From Deltaproteobacteria bacterium (GTDB lineage Bacteria; Myxococcota; Myxococcia; Myxococcales; 40CM-4-68-19), in the NCBI GenBank assembly GCA_005879805.1, contig VBKL01000116.1, positions 1 to 32,715 of the forward strand: 32,715 bases of DNA, in the 5' to 3' direction. Below are positions 27,923 to 32,715 of this stretch, one piece after another. Position numbers and translations under genes: made by a program. The stretch's first letter is position 1. Each line of letters begins with the position of its first letter. The notes beneath the pieces were generated by a model, which saw only the letters and a list, made by a program, of their open reading frames with translations, did not search any database and was not told where the DNA came from.

Positions 27923-28789
27923 TCAAATCTGGCGCAGGGAGAGCATCGAGCGCGCTTCCTGGACGGTAGCCGGCTCGCGGCCGGCATCGCGAGCCATGCG
28001 CACCGCCTTCGCCACCAGATCTCCATTCGAGCGCGCCATCTGCGTCCCGGCGGAGTCGAGATAGAAATTGTCCTCGAGCCCGACGCGGACGTTGCCGCCC
28101 AGGGCGAGCGCTGCGGCGAGCATCGTCCACTGCTCGTGGGAGATGCCGATCACTTCCCAGGCGGGGTCGCGCGAGAGAGCGCGCGCTTCTCGCGCCTGCG
28201 CGGCGAGGTTCTCCGCGGTGGCGCGGATCCCGCCCAGGACGCCCATGATGAAGGAGAACTGGAGCGGCTCCTCGAGGAGGCCCTGATCGAGCAGCGGCAC
28301 GATCGACGCGGTATGGCCCAGGTCGAAGCATTCCAGCTCCGGCTTGACCTTCGCCTCCTTCATCACCGACAGCAGGTAGCAGATGTCCTTGAACGGGTTC
28401 TCGAACACGAAATCGAAGACGAAGTCCTTCCGGCGCGGCGAGTACTTCGCGTAGTTCATCGAGCCCATGTTGAGGGCGGCGATCGCCGGCTTCACCTCGC
28501 GCACGTGGGCGACCCGCCCTTCCATCGGACCGAGTCCGCCGGTCGAGAAGTTGAGGATGACCGGACAGCGCGACTCGATTTCGCGCCGGATCGCGGCGTA
28601 GACCTGAGGCTCGTAGGTGGGAGCGCCCTCGTCGGTCCGGGCGTGGATGTGCACCACGGCGGCGCCTGCCTCCCACGCGCGGCGCGCCTCCTCGGCGATC
28701 TCGGCCGGCGTGTACGGCACCCACGGGCATTGCTCGCGCTTGGCGAGGACGCCGGTCAGGGCGCAGGTGATGACGACCTTGTCGCTCAT
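27923..28789 (-). CDS. Beta-keto acid cleavage enzyme (BKACE/DUF849 family)
   Basis: The 288-residue protein belongs to the BKACE family, zinc TIM-barrel enzymes that combine a beta-keto acid with acetyl-CoA to give acetoacetate and a new CoA ester. Kce of lysine fermentation is the founder. It has ALTGVLAKREQCPWVPYTPAEIA, the zinc His47 and His49 in VVHIHARTDEGAPTYE, LNFSTGG, LNMGSMN and the zinc Glu in VRVGLEDNFYLDSAG. ATG 28789 is preferred to ATG 28801 since GGAAGGG lies just before it; this ATG overlaps the hydratase stop (ATGA). The real substrate cannot be told; the hydratase neighbour suggests a CoA-linked breakdown path. Confidence 0.93.
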   Translation of the reverse strand: MSDKVVITCALTGVLAKREQCPWVPYTPAEIAEEARRAWEAGAAVVHIHARTDEGAPTYEPQVYAAIRREIESRCPVILNFSTGGLGPMEGRVAHVREVKPAIAALNMGSMNYAKYSPRRKDFVFDFVFENPFKDICYLLSVMKEAKVKPELECFDLGHTASIVPLLDQGLLEEPLQFSFIMGVLGGIRATAENLAAQAREARALSRDPAWEVIGISHEQWTMLAAALALGGNVRVGLEDNFYLDSAGTQMARSNGDLVAKAVRMARDAGREPATVQEARSMLSLRQI

Positions 28790-29362
28790 CGGCCCTTCCA
28801 TTCGGGCTTGCGCCGCTCGAGGAACGCGGCGATGCCTTCGGCGGCATCCTCAAGCCCCGCGTTGAGGTCGAGATGGAGCGCCATCGCCTCGATCTGCGCC
28901 TCGTACGAGACGTCCTGCATCGCGTAGAACGCCTTCCGTCCGAGCCGCAGCACGGCGCGCGAAGTGCGCCTCCTCGGCGGCCAGCGCGAAATCGCACGAT
29001 GCGACGATCCCCAGACCGCCCGCGACCGCGGCCCCGTTGATGCAGGCGACGACGGGCTTCCCCAGGCGACTCAGATCGAGGAGCAGACCCGAATAGGCGC
29101 GCCGCGCCTCGTGCGCCGCCAGCGCCGACCCGGCGGCGACAGAGGAGAGATCGGCGCCTGCGCAGAAGGCGCGGTCCCCTGCTCCGGTGATGCACACGAC
29201 CCGCGAAGTCTGGTCGCGATCGGCATCCTGCAGCGCGGCGCGCAACCTGCCGAGGAGATCGGGCGAGAGAGCGTTTCGCTGCGCGGGTCGATTCAGCGTG
29301 AGGAGGCGGATCGGCCCGCGCCGCTCGTCGAGCAGAGGATCATCCACCGCGTCACGGTGCAA
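28786..29362 (-). pseudogene. Enoyl-CoA hydratase/isomerase, broken by internal deletion and frameshift
   Basis: The N-terminal frame (TTG 29362 or GTG 29347) encodes a normal crotonase start: PIRLLTLNRPAQRNALS, CITGAGDRAFCAGADLSSV (oxyanion hole) and INGAAVAGGLGIVASCDFALAAEEAHF. Then near 28955-28962 the frame changes, and the C-terminus appears in another frame: RAVLRLGRKAFYAMQDVSYEAQ and AFLERRKPEWKGR, with its stop at 28786-28788 inside the BKACE start. The middle part, including the usual catalytic Glu region and the LGLV(N/T)RVV segment, is missing, by my estimate about 70 residues. So the protein should not be active as read. The preserved ATGA overlap shows the gene was recently intact or is intact in the true genome. 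Confidence 0.87.
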
Positions 29363-29378
29363 GCGAAGCTACCACCCG

Positions 29379-29762
29379 TCAAGCGAACATGGTGCGCACG
29401 ACCGAGACGAGGCGATCCACGTCGCGCTTGCCGAGGTTGTATTTCCGGCAAGCATCGATGAGGGGCCGATACATCGGCTCGACGCCGTCCATCTTGCCCT
29501 CCTCGAAGAGGGCGGCGAGCGGCACTTCCAGGGCGCCGGCGATCTTGGAGAGCGTCTCCAGGTGCGGCGACCGCTCCCCGCGCTCGATCATGCTGAGGAA
29601 GGAGACGCTGATCCGGGCGCGCTCGCTCAGCTCTTCCTGGGTCACCCGCGGGCCGACGCGAGACATCCGCAACTGGCGGATCTTCCGGCCAACGTCCCTG
29701 ACCACGGTCGCCTGACCCACGCTGGAAAAACCTCGGACGGGAAAAGCCGGATTCACCGACAC
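29379..29762 (-). CDS. XRE-family helix-turn-helix regulator
   Basis: This 127-residue DNA-binding protein has an HTH_3/Cro-C1 domain (about 22-88), with VTQEELSERARISVSFLSMIERGERSPHLETLSKIAGALEVPLAALF giving all helices, and then a short C-terminal tail (MYRPLIDACRKYNLGKRDVDRLVSVVRTMF) that may dimerise. It starts at GTG 29762, or at GTG 29720, since homology begins near GQATVVRDVG. It lies 17 bp ahead of the hydratase pseudogene and heads the six-gene minus-strand run to purA, so it may control that operon; an inverted repeat just upstream is a candidate site for autoregulation. Confidence 0.9.
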   Translation of the reverse strand: MSVNPAFPVRGFSSVGQATVVRDVGRKIRQLRMSRVGPRVTQEELSERARISVSFLSMIERGERSPHLETLSKIAGALEVPLAALFEEGKMDGVEPMYRPLIDACRKYNLGKRDVDRLVSVVRTMFA

Positions 29763-29772
29763 ACGCCGCTAC

Positions 29773-29786
29773 GTAGGAGAGCCTAC
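29773..29786. promoter_or_regulatory. Short inverted repeat before the HTH regulator gene
   Basis: GTAGG-AGAG-CCTAC has 5-bp arms and sits 11 bp before the GTG at 29762. It could be an operator for the regulator itself, or part of the leader. A short palindrome alone is weak evidence. Confidence 0.3.
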
Positions 29787-29814
29787 CTCGGGAAACCAGA
29801 GACGGACAGTGAAA

Positions 29815-29841
29815 TTCGTACGCTGTTTCCACTACTTTCAA
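29815..29841 (-). promoter_or_regulatory. Possible promoter for the HTH-serA-purA operon
   Basis: On the minus strand TTGAAA (29836-29841) is followed after 15 bp by TACGAA (29815-29820), in the AT-richer gap between lptD and the regulator gene. Spacing is shorter than ideal. The gap is the likeliest promoter place for the operon. Confidence 0.3.
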
Positions 29842-29854
29842 ACCAAAGACAGGT

Positions 29855-32401
29855 TCAAAATGTGGCGAACGACCCCAACGATTTCAAGTCGACGGTGAAG
29901 TGGATTACCGGACCGTGGGGCACGTCCCTGCCCCCGGTGAACCAGGCAGCGGATACCTGGAGGGCCGCGCAGCGGCAAGGCGTGTCGTAGGTGAGTCCGA
30001 ACACGTGGCTCCAGGCCGCGATCCCCGGCGGCCGGGTTCCCAGGTAATGCAAGGCGTCGTACCCCAGGCGGACGGACTGTCCCGCGATTGGAAATCCTGT
30101 CGAACCCCCGAAGCTCGGGCCGCCAAAAAGGGCACCGGGACGGGCTGCCAGGCGAGCGCCACCGAAGAGCTCGTCGATGCCCGCGCGAAGCCGCTCAGCG
30201 GGGATTCCGCGCAGCATGTTGAGGCCCCCGTGCAATTCGTCGCCGCGGGCGTCTCGTAGATAAGTGCCAGCGGCAATCTGGCTGACCGCGCGGAGACCCC
30301 AATCGAGCTGAACGCGGGTGTCGATGCCGAACCGCGGCAACGCCAGCTGCAGCGAGGCGCCCGCCTCGCCGACACGCGAGCGGCCCGCGCCATCCCAGAG
30401 CACGACGTCCTGGGACAGCTCGAGGCGCGCGATGCGTGCCGGGGCCCGGCCGGGAGCCCCAGAAACCCACAGCGCCTGGGAGACGCTGGCGCGGGCGAGC
30501 GCCTCGCCGGTCTCGGGCGCGGCGCCGTCGATCTCGTCGTAGGGCCTGCGCGCGGCCGGCACCCCGTAGGCCGGCGTGCCGTCGCTGCGCAGCGGAAGAC
30601 CGCGCGCGATCGCCTGTTGCGCGGCCGCCGGGTTGCTTTCGAAGGTCGGGCCGCCCGCGTCGTTCGGGTCGCCGATGGGAACCCCGTTGCCGCCGGACGC
30701 CGCGGGAGAGATGGCGCGCACTTCGACCGCTGGCTCGATCGAGTGCAAGTAGCTTCCGTATCCGCGCCCGAGCTCCGAGGAGGCGCGCACGCCGCCGCTG
30801 GCGTAGGCGCGCTGCCGATTCCGGGAAGATGTCGAATCGAAGAACCACGCATCCGCCCGCCCGCCCACGTCGGCCGCTAGCCGGACGGGCCAGGCAGCAC
30901 CTCCCCAGAGCGCTCGCGGCGCCAAGTCGATTCGAGTGACGCGGTCGCGTCCAGCATCCGGTATCGCGGGGGCTGGCGCGCCGAGGTCGGTAGGGCCGAA
31001 GCCGGTCGCGCGTTCCTGTGGATCGATCCCGGCGATGGGAGCGAACCGGGCAACGCTCGCCTCCATGCCCACCGCCAGCGGGCCCGCGTGTACCGGTGCC
31101 AGTTGGGCGAAGACGGCGGGAAGGCGCTGGAAGGTCGACCGGGCCTCCGCGCCGAACAGGCGCCGGTCGGGAAGGCCACCGTCCGTGATGCGGACATCCT
31201 GCAGGAAGGTCGCATCGATGCCCGTGAAAAACGGCCCGCCGGACCGGACCACGCCGACATCCGTGCGCAAGGAGTCGAGGTACCGATCGAGCTGCGAGAG
31301 CGGCGCGATGTCGGAGATGATCACCGTGTCGCTCGCCAGCGTTCCCTTGGCGGCGGCCAGCCAGCCGGCAGATTCGGTGCGGTGCTCGAAGTTCGCGATT
31401 CCCCGCAACCCTCCGAATCCCCGGCCGCGCGAGGTGGCAGCCTCTCCGGGAAAGGTCGCGGGAGCACCGGGGGAGTACTTCGCGTGAAGGTCCTGGACGA
31501 GATCCGCATCGAGCGTTCCCGCCGTCCCCTCCACCGGGGCATACCGGAACTCGCCTGTGAAGCGAGGGCCGACGACAGAGCGCCTTCCCAGGACCGATTC
31601 GCCCCTGCCCCCGGTGCCCGTGTAGAAGCCCGGTGCGATGGTTGCGTCGTAACTGCGCCCCAGCGTCAGGAAGATGGGCACTTCCGGCCCGAACCCGGTG
31701 GTGCTGCTGTACACGAGCGGCGGGAAGAGCAGGCCCGACTGGCGATCGGTGAGCGGAAGCGAGAGAGCCACCGGAAGAGGCAACGTGGCGCCGAGGATTC
31801 GCAGCGACGGATGCTCGAGCAGGGCGCGGTCGCCTTCGATGGTCACGGCGGGAGAACGCAGCTCGTAATCGGGATCTCCCGCGCAATCGCAAGGGGTCAT
31901 CGATACCGACCCGGCCTGGATGGCGCCGGACTCCAGCCGGCGGACGGACGTCGCTTTCAGCGTCAGCGCGTTCTTCCCTGAGCGTGCGTGGGCGGCGTCG
32001 GCGGGGATCGCCACGGCGCGGTCCTTGAGGAAGAGCGTCGCGGCCCGGAGCGATGCCTCGCGGGCATTGACGTCGACCACCGCCTCGTCGGCGACGAAGA
32101 CCTCGCGTCCCTGGACCCCGAACACGTTCCCCGAGAGCGTCACCAGCCCCTTGACCGCGTCGTACGTTCCCCCGTCCGCTCGCAGCCATCCCTCGCCGCG
32201 CGCGGCGCGGACATTGCCGATGAAGGTCCACCGCCGCGCCTGCCAGTCGTAGGAGACGGCGTCGGCGCTCATCGCGACGTCGCCGGCCTGCGCGACCATT
32301 CCGGTGTCGGAGGCCTGCACCTCGGGCGCCTCCGCGGAAGCGCGAGCGGAAGATCCCCAGAGAGGAACGAGAAGCGCTGCGAGAGCGGTTGCGCACCTCA
32401 C
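29855..32401 (-). CDS. lptD: LPS-assembly outer-membrane protein LptD
   Basis: LptD is the outer-membrane beta-barrel that inserts lipopolysaccharide into the outer leaflet with LptE. The 848-residue product has a signal peptide (about 1-22), an OstA/LptA-like N-terminal domain (MSADAVSYDWQARRWTFIGNV, VFVADEAVVDV), then a long barrel rich in alternating strands. A CxC pair at 171/173 and a second CxC (PCRC, 809/811) near the C-terminus sit where the two structural disulphides of LptD form. The closing DLKSLGSF motif is typical. Start is GTG 32401 with no clear ribosome site, 11 bp after the AMIN gene stop. It shows that this organism is Gram-negative. Confidence 0.93.
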   Translation of the reverse strand: MRCATALAALLVPLWGSSARASAEAPEVQASDTGMVAQAGDVAMSADAVSYDWQARRWTFIGNVRAARGEGWLRADGGTYDAVKGLVTLSGNVFGVQGREVFVADEAVVDVNAREASLRAATLFLKDRAVAIPADAAHARSGKNALTLKATSVRRLESGAIQAGSVSMTPCDCAGDPDYELRSPAVTIEGDRALLEHPSLRILGATLPLPVALSLPLTDRQSGLLFPPLVYSSTTGFGPEVPIFLTLGRSYDATIAPGFYTGTGGRGESVLGRRSVVGPRFTGEFRYAPVEGTAGTLDADLVQDLHAKYSPGAPATFPGEAATSRGRGFGGLRGIANFEHRTESAGWLAAAKGTLASDTVIISDIAPLSQLDRYLDSLRTDVGVVRSGGPFFTGIDATFLQDVRITDGGLPDRRLFGAEARSTFQRLPAVFAQLAPVHAGPLAVGMEASVARFAPIAGIDPQERATGFGPTDLGAPAPAIPDAGRDRVTRIDLAPRALWGGAAWPVRLAADVGGRADAWFFDSTSSRNRQRAYASGGVRASSELGRGYGSYLHSIEPAVEVRAISPAASGGNGVPIGDPNDAGGPTFESNPAAAQQAIARGLPLRSDGTPAYGVPAARRPYDEIDGAAPETGEALARASVSQALWVSGAPGRAPARIARLELSQDVVLWDGAGRSRVGEAGASLQLALPRFGIDTRVQLDWGLRAVSQIAAGTYLRDARGDELHGGLNMLRGIPAERLRAGIDELFGGARLAARPGALFGGPSFGGSTGFPIAGQSVRLGYDALHYLGTRPPGIAAWSHVFGLTYDTPCRCAALQVSAAWFTGGRDVPHGPVIHFTVDLKSLGSFATF

Positions 32402-32412
32402 GTGCCGGTGGC

Positions 32413-32715
32413 TCAGGAGCGCTCGAATGCGATGGTGAGGACGCCGGGCGACTGCGAAAGCTCGTAGCGCGCGAGGCCCCGCAACTCGATGCGCAAGTCG
32501 ACCCCGCCAGGAACGGGCTCGGGCACCACCCGCACGACCGGCGTGTCGAAGAAACGCGTATCGAGCGGGAGGCGATTGGTCGGCAGGGGAATCCCCGCGC
32601 CGCGGAGGTGTACGACGACGACGCGATCTGCGCCGGTGACGGCGTAGTCGAGCGGGCGATCGCTCCGGACCAACACGATGCCTCCCGCGGAGGGGCGGAA
32701 TCCGATCCCGGTGAT
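32413..32715 (-). CDS. AMIN-domain protein (C-terminal part only)
   Basis: The last 100 codons are inside the window; the 5' part is beyond the right edge. The sequence ITGIGFRPSAGGIVLVRSD, VVVVHLRGAGIPLPTNRLPLDTRFF and VDLRIELRGLARYELSQSPGVLTIAFERS has the strand pattern of AMIN domains, periplasmic modules that bind peptidoglycan in amidases and type IV pilus secretins. It ends 11 bp before lptD on the same strand. Whether it is a stand-alone AMIN protein or part of a larger one cannot be seen. Confidence 0.75.
   Translation of the reverse strand: MTGIGFRPSAGGIVLVRSDRPLDYAVTGADRVVVVHLRGAGIPLPTNRLPLDTRFFDTPVVRVVPEPVPGGVDLRIELRGLARYELSQSPGVLTIAFERS

Noticed and set aside
26754-29195. Open frame fused upstream of serA
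   Set aside because: It is an out-of-frame reading of the aminotransferase, BKACE and hydratase genes; SerA homology begins at the ATG at 26753.

Overview
This is a 32.7 kb stretch of GC-rich bacterial chromosome that is almost fully coding. The content points to a Gram-negative deltaproteobacterial lineage, most likely Myxococcota (Anaeromyxobacter-like): LptD, a queA-tgt-yajC-secD-secF block, a DUF4388/PATAN protein, a DUF4912-GH57-GT4-debranching-enzyme operon, an AMIN-domain gene next to lptD, and many GTG/TTG starts. No tRNA, rRNA, CRISPR array, phage gene or transposase was seen.

Layout. 1-2079 (minus): N-terminus of an FAD glycerol-3-phosphate dehydrogenase-type gene and aspS. 2234-2852 (plus): a possible small exported protein and a YHS-domain protein. 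2654-11124 (minus): a glycosyltransferase, queA, tgt, a DoxX-like membrane protein, a DUF4388 protein, yajC, secD and a secF whose 3' end is abnormal. 11169-13205 (plus): a GT4 glycosyltransferase and a membrane protein. 13172-14236 (minus): a SpoIID/LytB-type protein. 14294-16275 (plus): a broken HAMP-GAF-GGDEF diguanylate cyclase and a small exported protein. 16282-16510: a large inverted array of GTTGAC/GTCAAC hexamers between convergent genes. 16534-17745: MoxR ATPase (minus) and a small membrane ORF (plus). 17927-23679 (minus): alpha-glucan operon (DUF4912, GH57 branching enzyme, GT4, frameshifted debranching enzyme). 23831-29762 (minus): HTH regulator, broken enoyl-CoA hydratase, BKACE enzyme, class V aminotransferase, serA, purA. 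29855-end (minus): lptD and a partial AMIN-domain gene.

Functional groups. queA and tgt make queuosine in tRNA, while YajC/SecD/SecF assist Sec export. The glucan operon should build and trim a glycogen-like polymer. The aminotransferase-serA pair looks like a serine-synthesis unit.

Two things stand out. First, two intergenic elements (2975-3083 and 16282-16510) share one design: 6-bp phased GTNNAC-type repeats, a doubled GGCGAC core in each arm, inverted arms, and a place between convergent genes. One of them now runs directly into secF, which has lost its last membrane segment. Second, four genes are damaged: secF, the cyclase, the hydratase and the debranching enzyme. In three of them I infer that a few hundred bases or fewer are missing. 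This is either real gene decay or, quite possibly, gap-closure or assembly error; reads would decide.
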